Positions 10,834 to 22,800 of a stretch of DNA of 64,000 nucleotides are shown here, one piece after another. The DNA is taken from the NCBI RefSeq assembly GCF_041260155.1, contig NC_091944.1, positions 12,837,272-12,901,271 on the forward strand, read 5' to 3'. Position 1 is the stretch's first letter, and each line of letters starts with the position of its first letter. The notes beneath the pieces are model-generated. The model was not told the DNA's origin and did not search any database. It saw only the letters and a program-made list of their open reading frames with translations. Both the position numbers and the translations under genes were made by a program. The DNA comes from Ptychodera flava (lineage: Eukaryota > Hemichordata > Enteropneusta > Ptychoderidae).

Positions 10834-13800
10834 GTAAGTTCCTGATCATGTGAGAAAAGTTCGAAGAATTGTTTTTCACCACATTTGCCGGTTTCTATCC
10901 GGTAAAACCCCGGGCTGTGTACCTTTTGCTGCTATATTGTTCTTTGGAAATGTAAGCTTCCTATGCCATTAACTATCATTACGAAGTGATGATCAATGCC
11001 ACTTGATATTGCATGAACTGACGAATAATACACATCGTTGTTGTGTACGTGATCGTGAACGGTGAAGTCATGAAGCACTATCTCTGTATGTGTGTCACCA
11101 TCTCTGTGTCACAGCTGTTTGGTAGTTACACGATATCACACGAGTCACACCGTGTACCAAAGCAAATATCTAATTTACCAGTTATGAAAGTGAAAGTTTT
11201 TCAAGGTTGTTGCGGCCGGCTGGTCATTCAATGTGAACTGTTTTCGGAAAGAATCGTTATCGTCCAGATACTGATGTGACGCCCAAGTACGGAAGACTGG
11301 TGGACTAAACCATAATCATATTTTACACTGTGCACTGTGCATTGTTTGAGTTTTGTCGTTTTCAAAGGGCTGTGAACCTTAAGCGCAGCTCACAACATCA
11401 GTTTTTGTCCTTTTTTTGAGCTTCCAATAAAATGTTGTCATTTCATCCGGTTATGAGATCGTCTGCATTTGGGATCCAAAGATCGCAGTATTGCACAGAG
11501 TGGGGGACTGTGTGAATACTATTGCTGCCACAAGAGCACAATCAGTGACCCATGCTACGATTGACGTTGTAAGTTAGAATGTGAAGATGATACGATGTCA
11601 TCAACACTTTCACGAAAACCACAAATGCTGATCAGTTTACTGGCCTCATAATGTTTGGGCTATGACACAGAAAATAAATACAGTATGTGTAACCAAAGAC
11701 CAGGAAATCCCTAGACACAAAAGTTCAAGGTGAAGTCTAGTCACAGGCACACACAAAAATTGAAAGAAACTGCTGACAACAGCATCACTGCCACACATTG
11801 TAGAACCCTAGTGTATTGACATGGATTGACAGACTTACCTGTTTGCAATTCGAACTGGGGTGAAATTTTTCATTTGTTAATATTTTCATGTGACCTAATT
11901 AGTAATTTTCCTTTTCAAATTATTCATGATTTGTGAAGGAAAAAGTAAGGAAAATACTAATTTTCTGATTTTATCGTGCTGCATGTAATACAAAATAGAC
12001 AGGATACCGTTTAATATAGATTGGTTTGTTGCCAGCCAAGCTATCAAGCAGATTAGCATATTGTGAGAGAAATAAGTGTTTAATGACTTTACAATCAAAA
12101 TAACAGTGGATGGATATTTACTCCGTCCCACCAGTGCTTTGCTATCTTGCCTTTCTGTTTTCATGGAAAATTTACAAACATTCACATGGTTGGTAAATTA
12201 TGCGAATATATTTTAAATTGTCATCAAACACCATTCTGATGAATTCTGTAGGACCTAGGAAACTTTCAGAATTTTTGACCATTTCTATAGAATGTAGTAT
12301 TTGAGGCAACTCCACCATCATGAACAAATTCTTCTTGGGGTAATCGTTGAGTTGGTGACACATGATACCTTGATTTTAGTGTGGTTTCAGCACTGTCTGG
12401 TTGAACCTCTGCCCAGTATCAAGTATCACAACACAACACAACACAAATCATTGCATCATGCAGCATAGCAGTGGTCATGCAACACGGACATACAGAGAAA
12501 TCATATGTATTACTATTTTCCTATTTCATTCACTTGGTAACTCAAAGATATTTGTGTAATTCTGAACTTGACTCACAGCATGCACAGTGTTCAGAAGTGT
12601 TGAGTACTTGAAGGCACACCATGGCCAGTGTCAATTCTCATTATGGTGTTTTAAACCCTCACAGTTAGTGTAATTTACATAAAAACATAATTCAATGCAA
12701 TAATCAGTGATAACTAGTTACACTTACAGCATCTTAGAATAGGTTGAAATTCTCAAGAAGTGTGTCTTGTGGTTTTCATCATCCACCTGATTAAATAAAT
12801 ATTACCAGACATGATGATTCCAAGCTGTTTGAATGTGACCCTATCATCAGTACAGGTGAAGGTCAAATGGAGGGCATGCTGACTTCACTGCAGTCACAAT
12901 CACAATAGAGCGGGAGGAGGAAACTAAATGTGAAAATGTAATATGCTTTCAAGGATAAATATAATGTTGTTGATTTAGTCATCTTAGATTTCAAAAGGCT
13001 GAGTTTTTGTACACTGTTTAGTGTGAAACACCCTAATTCTAAGTTTATCTGGCCAGTGGAGCATGGTTACACTGTTGGTCATGACAAATAGATTAGTGGC
13101 TTCTATAGTTGTCCAAAACTAATCGTGATCTATAAATTAATAACAGTGGGAAATGCCATGCCTCAGAAGACTCTTGACATGCTAATTTACATCATATACA
13201 AGCTAGGCAAAATTTTCTGCAAACATTTGAAGCAATATTGAAAGAAGCTTTTCAATACTTTGTATATGGCTGTTACATGTATGCCAGTATGATATGATTG
13301 ATACTAGTTATAGTAAAGTTACATGTAAATTTTCCTTTACCCTTGAAGTAACTTTGACAAAATGACATTTTCCTACCTTGTCAATCACAGTCTATGAATA
13401 TTATAGTAATCTATCTCCAGTTTGCTCTGTGCATATAGCATTTTACGTATCATTCTTAATTTGCTTGATGTTGGCTAGGACAGATGTTCATCTTCTAACA
13501 CAGATCCTAAATCTTTGCAGACTTCAAATGTTATTCTTTCAGGTTAAAATCTTTCATGTCCAATACACAATATATTAACATTCAAATTCCCTTCACTCAT
13601 GTCAGCCAGACATTTTTAGGGGAAGTCAAGAATTTTCCAATCCCTCAAGTGTAACTGTTCAGTTCAACTAGCTACACTACATTGTCACTTCCATGGTCAG
13701 CACTTTTGACATCTTGAAATAAAAAATTTGTATTATTACGTGTATTGCAGAGTTCAATAAACGGAAGGTGAAACTCCCAAACCGGAAGAAGCTGGAAGAA

Positions 13801-16800
13801 GATGTGGAAGGTGTTATGTCGCAGATTAGACATAAAGAGGAGGAGTTGGTATCCTTTATATCAAGTTCAAGGTTGTTGATATGATATCAACAGTGTTTGA
13901 TTCCTGGAGAGGCTATGTTAACTTTATCAAAATGATATAAAATACAGTGTTTTCCACAGTTTTGCTCAAAACTGAGCGGTGGCTGATTTGCATAACAATG
14001 CATGGTTTGCATGTTCTTTTGTTGTGCAAAAACATATTTTGTATTGTTGTTAACATATGATGACACTGGTAAACCAGAAGGGTGGCCCAGCCCTCAAAAT
14101 CATGCCCTTATGGAGCAACCTGAAATAGTAAACTAAGTTAATCTATAATGGTTTGATGGCAATCAGAATATGATGTCATTACCGTTAAAATGTATGTATA
14201 CTCAAGATATATCAGTAAGAGGTGAATGACCCAAATGCATGTGCCAACTGTATGTCCCAAAGGCAAGATATAATTGCCGCTGTCCTTACACCTTTCCTGC
14301 CAGGTTGAGTAGTTGCTGTTGGGTCAGCTTGGTTACAATCATTCTATACATAACAGATAATGGGTTTGACAGAGTTAACAGAAGATCTCCATCAAATGTT
14401 GATATCGATTGACGGTACCAAATACAGTATAGCATAAGTCACAAGCATATTTGGCTCATGGTGAATTTTACCAACTTTGCATGACAAGGCTTTCAAAAAC
14501 AGGAAGTTGCATTAGTGTAAACCTGATCATACTTAACATGAATTTTGAACTTGACCTGGCAGTACATCACAGAAAATCTTACTTGGTGCTTGCAAAATTT
14601 TATTCAGGAGGGATAATAAATATTTTACAATTTCACATTGTTCTAGGTTCCTTGATTTTGACGCTGGTCTCAATGTCCAGGGTGAAGTGTGTTTTCAATA
14701 ACTAATGTAAGGACCCTCAACAGAGTTCACAAGCTATACGAAAGTTAATCAGGGCCTGAAAATTACGCTTGCCCGATGCCCGGGACAGACTGATTTCTAA
14801 TACGGACTAGCGCAAAACTAGCCCTCACTTGCCCGCGGGCAGAAAGTTCAGAGTCAACTCAGTGTTTTGCCAAGAGTGCGTTCTTTCGTCTTTTGACGCA
14901 AATTAGAAACAATGTCCCCCAAAAGTACCAGACATGGGTCACTGGAACGCACTCAAATCAGGGCTTATTTTTTCATCTCAACCGAAACACTAAAGAAAAA
15001 TCAGTTACTCTGTTACAGTTTGCGATTCATGGTATAAGCAAGTCGATTTGCGTCCACTAGCCACTGGACCCTGGGGCAAATGCCGGGCCCCACGTACTTC
15101 TCCACTCATTTTACATGTAAAATGTAACGAGATAATAACCAGACAGTGATGTTTGAAGCGGAAGCCTAGATCATTTTAAATAGAACAACTAACTTTTCAC
15201 CTAACAATTAGGACAGTGAAACAGTAAAGCAAACTTTATTGACAACCACGGTTTCTCTACCCAACTAACCTGCTAGCTACAGTACAGTACACAGTGTGTA
15301 CGGAGAATGAAATTTCTAGCCACACTCACACTGCACGGAGCATCAAAGTTCAATGGCACTATGTGGTGTGATAGAAGCTCACAACTTTACCTAAAAATAT
15401 CAGTAACTCCAAAATTTTGATGAAGCACTATATCCCTGTCTTTCAAAGTAGTATTTTGCAGTCAGAAATTTCTCCAGAGGGAGTCTCATGCCACTCTTCG
15501 ATCGTACGCAGCAAGCTTGTGTTGGTCACCATGCTGAATTCCTTATATGGTTAAGACCCCTTATCTTGATTGTAGCGGACCTTAACAAAAGCCACCTAGC
15601 TTGTCAAAGCCGTGTTATGGCAAGTTGCTATTGCTATTATGAAGAGAAACGAGTTTCTCTCAGATATTTAGTGTTTTCAACCTATTTTTTTTTTTGCGAT
15701 TTCAATGAAAAAGTATCAGTCATTTGGGCAATTATAAAAATGAAGTGATCTTTACAGCAGTAGTGAAAAAAACCATGTTAAATGTCTGCATTATTAGACT
15801 ATTGTCTTCAATCACTTCTACTTTTGTAGTCATAAATGTGATGAAACATCTTACTAGTATTTATTTCTGTTAAACACATCTTAATGCGGTAACTGGAAAG
15901 AATTCCCATAAAAGACGAAAGCATATTAAATAATTTTCATTATGGTAATGTACTTCTTTTACAATTATAAACTGTAAATACCACCAATTTGTCACAAACC
16001 ATGGTAGGAGAGGTCCCACAATCTGGGTAAGAGCAGAATCATTTTTTTGGAAAATTTTCAGGGCAAGTGAGTTTCTGCTACGGACAAGTAGAAAAATAGA
16101 GGCTACTTGTCCGGGGACAAGTGGATAAAAATTAAATTTTTCAGGCCCTGTTAATGTGCATCAAGTATTGTATTTTCCCATTGTCATGCCCTGAAAAGCA
16201 AAAAAAAATTAGTAACATAAATTGTTTCAGTAACTGAGATGTGTATTGATCAAGACTGATTTAACCTCAAATTTATAAATTGGACATGGTAAATAATTAT
16301 TCACAGCTTTCCCCTGTGAAAATTCACCCTGCGTGTAGACTTACATGTATATGTTAGTCATGTCTCAATGTAATCTCTTACTTTTATGTATTGATTTATT
16401 GCAAGTGGGAGCTTTACAGTGGCTCTTAATAACCTATGTGAAAATGACCTGCATAGTAAAATTGCGAACACTTTGAATTAATATGTCAATGAAAAACAAA
16501 CAAAATGAGACCTTACACCATTTTACATGCATTTATTAACATGATATATGTGACACAGTTTGTTGAGAAGTGTGTTGTGCGTTCTCCAAGTGGAAATTTG
16601 CAGAATGGACCAGAAGGCCCATATATTCTGACACCATTGCAGCATAAGACCAACAATCAAAGTATCACAACTCAGTAAAGTTTGTAAAGAACAAATCTGA
16701 AAATAATGCATTACTGTGCAAAAGCAGTACATGTATCTTTCCAGTGATTTTGATTCAGCGATATGGATCATGTTGATCTTGATTTAAATGATGTGCTGTA

Positions 16801-19800
16801 CACCAGGTACAAGCCACAAAGGGATTCACAGTATGTTAGTCAATACTCAGTTGTAGCATGTCTTATTGACTTTCTTGCACAAGTCTTGCATTGAGTGATT
16901 TGTTAATGTCCCGTTTGGCCAAGCACACAACCACAGTCCGTGTGTGGAGGGATTGTGACATTCTATGGTTTGATTTCTAGTTGTGTAATAATAGACATAT
17001 AGGTGACAGGCAATCTTTGACAAAAAACCTATCTTTACCCATCTCCCGCTCCCATGACCCCAATACAACACTAGACTTTCCCTTGACTACGGCTCTCCAG
17101 AAATCTCTCAAACAACGTCCGCAGACAGAGGTGGTGACAGATGACGGGGCAGAGGGAGATAACTTACAGAGTCAGCTTAGAAGTGTCAGAACTGCTAAAG
17201 AAGAAGCAATAGAAAACCGGAAAGTTCTTGACAGTCAGCTGAAAGTTATCAACGCAGATATTGCAAAGAAGGTAAGATGTGTGAAAGTATTGTAATGTCA
17301 AAAGGGACAAAGTCGGCCATTTTTCATGGATTTTGTTTGATACGAGATACTACTTATATTGCTTAACATGTTGAAAGATACTGCATGAATGGGTGACCAT
17401 GCATATATTCGACCCCGGTTTTAGACACGATACATGAAACCAACGCGGGAAAGAATAAATGGTCATGACCATTAATTCTTTCTCGTGCTGGTTTCATTTA
17501 ATTTGTCGAAAACCTGGGTCGAATATATGCATGGTCACCCATTCATTAAGTATCTTTCAACATGTCAAACAATATAAAGAGTGTCTTGTATCAAACGAAA
17601 TTAATGAAAAATGGCCGACTTTGTCCCTTTCAGTCTGTTTTTTCTGTTTGATTTGTTTTTCGATTACGATGCTGAAATAACAGAGTGGGAAAGGGTTCCT
17701 GTAAAGTCATGACGTTGTGCACCATTGATGTCTCATCTCTCCACCATATGGATAAATGTTTACAAATGTGAGTTTTCTGTGTCATCATTGAATTGCAAAA
17801 TACATCAACATTCAGCTTGATCTGTCCTAAGTTCAGCAACGTTGGACATGATCTGTCTGCATATTTACAATCGGTTGCCACACAGCACACTTTGATGAAC
17901 AAAAAAATATGTCATTAAGGTTTGTAAATCAGCTAGAACAGGAGTATATGTGTAATTCATCATTTTAAAAGTTAAATGTGAGTAGGTGGTATCACAATAT
18001 CATGTCATCCTGATGAAAAAATATTATTTGATTGCTTTATGCCTTATTGTTGAAACAAGTTTCAGTTGAACTTACGTATAGAAATGTTTAGATACTGTTA
18101 TAGTAATAAAGTGTAATTGAGAACTTATCAAGTTCAACTCTCAAACAGACCATGACTGCATTATGGCGCAAACTGTTAAGTTTAGTTGACTGGCACATTG
18201 TATACATGTCATTCCTGTCAATGTGCTTGTTGTCCCACTGGAGATTGCCCAAGGCCTGGCATGGAAAGGAAGGCCTTTGAAGACCTTTGTGCTTGTCATA
18301 GCCTTTGGTTTATTTCTCTGACCTCACAAACACAGAAAAATACTGTTATCAAATTAGGTGTGAATACAATCTTACTTGTTTTGGAAACATTTGCTACTTC
18401 AGATATTTCCTTTCATCAATGCATTGCAGTCCATCGTTGCATAGTGTGTCACACATATTGTCAATTTAACCTTCAGCTGCCCTTATTGATGTCTTACATG
18501 TGATATCATGATTTATCAGAGGTTTTATGCTGCACCGCTTTGTAAAACATTAACTCTCACTTATTTGAGTATATTCTCGAGAACTTCCCCCAGTGATTGA
18601 AAGAGTTTGGAAATCTTCCAACATTGAAACATTAAATTCAAGGGGACAGCAAAATATTTATACATTTGCCAATGACTTCGTTAACACAGGCAAAATTGGC
18701 CAGGGCCAAATTAGGGCCAATGGCCTAAATTTAGTTTCTGTTCAGACATAATCACCATGAAAATATACACCATCATAACTCTATAAGTTCAGATTGCTCA
18801 TAACAATGACGTAAAAATTATCAGTGTAGAGGCAGCACAACTTTGTCTGTGTGAACATGATATACTATAGAGCTTTACATCTCATTGACTGAGGTTGCAG
18901 TTGGCAGCAGTGTTTAGTGTTGAAACTTTTGAACCTCATACCATCACTGGCTGGTGGATAGTTTACAGAGAACGGTGATTTTCATGGCCAGGGTCAGTAT
19001 TAGAATATTTTAGAATATAAAGGGATTGAAATAATGACAAGATTTGGATAGAAGTATGGCAAGGTGTTGTTGTTTCTGTGTGTCCTTGTACTAGTTGTAG
19101 TGTGGGGTGTCTGGGTCAGGTACACCATTGCAGAAAATATCTGTGTTCACAATTGAAGACAAAAGGTGCAACAGAGCTGAAAAGATTGGCAAGTTGCTAA
19201 GTGTAACCTGGTAAACGTGTTATAAACATCAATAAAAGTAACAGTTATTGTTCATTGGGCAGACACATGAAATATTGTGACTGGAAATTCAGGCATCTGC
19301 AGGGGCATCTGAGTCAGTTTGATGTACCACTCATTAAAATTTACATCTACTCATATGAAGCTGACTCAAAGAAGTTTGAAGAAATTCCTTCCTTTTACAC
19401 AAAGAATTCAGAAATCTTACTGATTTACTGAGCACCAGGCTCTAAAATTCAGTTATATGCATGTATTTTTTCCACTTGAACATGTTTCATCTAACAGAAC
19501 AGTTCACAATTTCAAACTAATTTCTGTCATGCAAATTAATTACTGAGTGTCAAGAATTATACAAGAGCAAATCTTACAAGTAAAAATTTTATATTTCATA
19601 GTACAGAAGGACAGAAACAGTATGATTGAATATTTGTAAAGTTTGCAAAGTTCTGTGCATCTGTACAGACTGTATAGTATTAAAATATATCACTGAAATG
19701 TTTGTTCCTATTTGAAAGTTTGTGTGATAGAATGCTTTCAAAGTAAAATTTTTAAAGTTTGAAGGACAGGATTTGTCTCTATTAGACTGCATAGCTACAC

Positions 19801-22800
19801 AATCTGTGTAATAGGTATATCCCTTTTCCTGCCAAGTCGGTGAAAATCCGCTTGAAATTCGGTGTAGCTAGAATCTGAGCAGCCACGGCCGTTATCCTGC
19901 CAAGGCGGTGGAAATCGGGCTACTTTTTGGTACCCCCTTTCCTGCCTAGTCGACGGAACTACGTGTAGCAAACCCTTGCTCGCGCTAGGGGTCGTTCGAG
20001 GACAGGTTTTGGGCGAGGAACGGCGTTTGCTCTCGAAATGGGTTCACAGAGAGTCCAATGACAGGGAAAGGTGCGGAAGCTACCCAGCCAGTCCCCCACA
20101 CCCGGTGGGGGACTGGTTTTTTGGGGGGGACGAGTAGCGTACTTGGCAGGTTAGCACGTTGACGTATTCTAGCGGAGTTTGGGTTAACTTGGCTCTGAGG
20201 CACTACATAGATTGCGGCCGAAATTGACCGTCTCGGCAACGCTAATCTGTAAGGCAACCATCTAAGACCGCCTCAGCTGGCGGTGCAATTTTTTGCCAAT
20301 GGTGCGAGACGAAAATCACGGACTTGGTCCTGATTGACGGGAAGTGCGGACGGATTTGACGGACTCGGCTTTCTGTAAGGCAACCGCCTAAGACCGCCTC
20401 AGCTGGCGGTGCAATTTTTTGCCAATGGTGCGAGACGAAAATCACGGACTTGGTCCTGATTGACGGGAAGTGCGGACGGATTTGACGGACTCGGCTTTCT
20501 GTAAGGCAACCGCCTAAGACCGCCTCAGCTGGCGGTGCAATTTTTTGCCAATGGTGCGAGACGAAAATCACGGACTTGGTCCTGATTGACGGGAAGTGCG
20601 GACGGATTTGACGGACTCGGCTTGATTAGTCCCTGACATGGAACTGATCCGAACGGACTTGAGCGACATTTGTGAAGGGTAACCACCGCTTTTAACCGAC
20701 TTGTTACCTTCTCGAAAAGACTACCCACTCAGATGTCGGACGTTGTCGGCTGCACTTGGCTCTAGACGTTCAAGCCGTGCAACGAAACACACCGCCTCAG
20801 CCTTGCCATTCACGAACATGGCCTCAAAATTTGATACCATTGTTCACCGACTTGGCGGCTGCGGTTAGGTGCGTGAACCGTTGTTCACCGACTTGTTACG
20901 CCTATGTTGTCCCTGTGAAGTTCGGCTAACGGCCGAGTCTAACAGGAGTTGGCAGACCTGTGTTTGGTTTATACCGTAGTATGACCGACTCAGGTAGAGG
21001 TACCTGTCGGTATATTCCGAGTTTTACGCACTCGGGCGTCAATGACGGGTCGTCATCACCGCTGGTGACGTAGACGTGCTGGCCACGTTATTTGAAGGAG
21101 CCATGTTTGCCCAACGGACGAGGCCGAGACAGCCGTTAACAATTTTGGCATTCTTCATCTTTGACCGCCTTAGTTGGGTAAGCCGCTCGGCAGGCGACGG
21201 TTATGACCTAAACAAGCCGCTGAAGCACTGTTCGTTGCCGTACAAGAACGAGACGGCCAGTCCATTACTGCTTAATGGGCGATCTGTCGGGTTGGCTTGT
21301 CACCGACTTGGATGACAATACGCCCTGCGCAGGCGTACTTAGAAGGGACATGAGGTTAAAGATACGGGTTTCCCACCCGTACTAAACATGGGCTTGGGCC
21401 AACGTCCTTGGGTGGCAGGTGCGCATGCCACGTACCCAGCTGGACGGAATGTCAAGTTGAGATGCTAATGACATTGACTATGTTATGCTAAGTGCTCAGG
21501 GATTTGCATCGCAAATGAGTATTATTAGCATATCAAATGGTGCGGACAGGCAATTTACATGACGGGTAGGAATGTCAGCGCCGGTTGGTGGACTGATTGC
21601 CGTAGGTCCATTATAATAACAGGTGGATGCATATATTAACACCCCTGCGTCCAATCATGTCCAGGGCTTTGTTTCCCTGTGGCTTTAAAAGGGAGGGACC
21701 TGCTAGTCTGTCGACACTGTTCCAGACATGAGCTTGACGGACCGCAAAAGTTTTCTGAAGGCGAGCAGACGACTGAAGCTCAAAGATGCAGAGTCTCCGG
21801 GCGGTAGTGGTAGCGATCGTTGTGATGTCCCTAGTAAACGTTCTAAGAAGTCGGGCAAGAAACGCTCCCGTAAGGCGAAGCTATCTCCGGCTGAAAAACC
21901 CAGTGGTAAGCGTAAACGTAAGAGCGATCGTTCTGCCGATGAGGATGATGACGGGTCACCGGTCGCCAGTGGTTCTCACCCGGCTGCTCCGGGAGAGACT
22001 ACTTCACCTGCAGAGACTACATCTGCTCTTGTGGGAGATACTTCACCTGCACAGACTACGTCTGCTGCTGCTAGTGAGACAGTGAGTAACAAGACGGCTG
22101 ATGCCATTGGTTCTCCCCCCGGCTGCTCCGGGAGAGACACCACCTGTTGCTACTATGAGCCCTCATCCTGCGTCAGGAGAGGTTCCTGTGCCCAGTGCGA
22201 AAGAGCTTGAGTCCTCGTCATCAGCAGAGGCTGCCCAGCCCGCTCCTGCCATAGTTTCGTGTGCTGTGATGTCCCCGCCGAAAAAGATAGTGCGGAGGGT
22301 TCGTTATCAGGATAGCCCACCTGATTTTGAGCCAGATATGATCCTTGATGCCGCTACGGGCGAGTTCAGGCCCAGACGCCCAGACGACGGTGATATCACC
22401 GCTGAGTCCGACTCGGAGGTTGACGAGGATGCGGCAGAGGACGATGACTTTTATGACAGGCAGTATGTAGGTGAGGCAAGCTCTGACGACGATGATGACG
22501 TTGCTGCTGTGTTGGCGGAGGACGACACCCCTCCTGTCTGGCGTATGTCGGAGACTACCGATGCTAATATATTTGAGGAGACCGATTTTGACCATGAGAG
22601 AGGACCGACTTTCACCTTGCCCAGCCACTCCCGTGAGCTCGATTACTTTTTTAAGTTTATTCCAGCTACACTGATCAGATTGGCCAAGGACGAGACTAAT
22701 AAATACGCCAAATTCCACCAGCGATATATCGCTAGGAAAATAGATAAATACTGGCGTAACGCTGACTACCGAGAGGTGCAGGCGTTCATTGGCGGCTTAG

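Larger units (their letters stand above)
13849..17100 (+). other. Intron 2: U12-type (minor spliceosome) GT-AG intron
   Basis: The donor GTATCCTTT matches the U12 consensus RTATCCTTT. Upstream of the acceptor, TTCCCTTGACTAC at 17078-17090 matches the U12 branch-site consensus TTCCTTRAY, with the branch A about 14 bases before the terminal AG, inside the normal 10-20 window. The 1.4 kb TTAAT-flanked transposon lies inside the intron. The rest is AT-rich with no other recognisable gene. Confidence 0.8.

Noticed and set aside
16981..17100. Extension of BFR1-like exon 3 upstream to an in-frame ATG
   Set aside because: This stretch carries the U12 branch site and acceptor; the open frame is intronic.
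20247..20622. Possible CRISPR-like array
   Set aside because: Direct 126-bp tandem units without spacers, in a eukaryotic transposon.
20242..20728. Minus-strand frame with a threefold 42-residue repeat inside the piggyBac element
   Set aside because: The frame is open only because the 126-bp DNA repeat is a multiple of three; no start context, composition or homology supports a protein.
22221..22718. 165-codon minus-strand open frame
   Set aside because: Exact antisense of the transposase coding region; it is a shadow of biased codon use.
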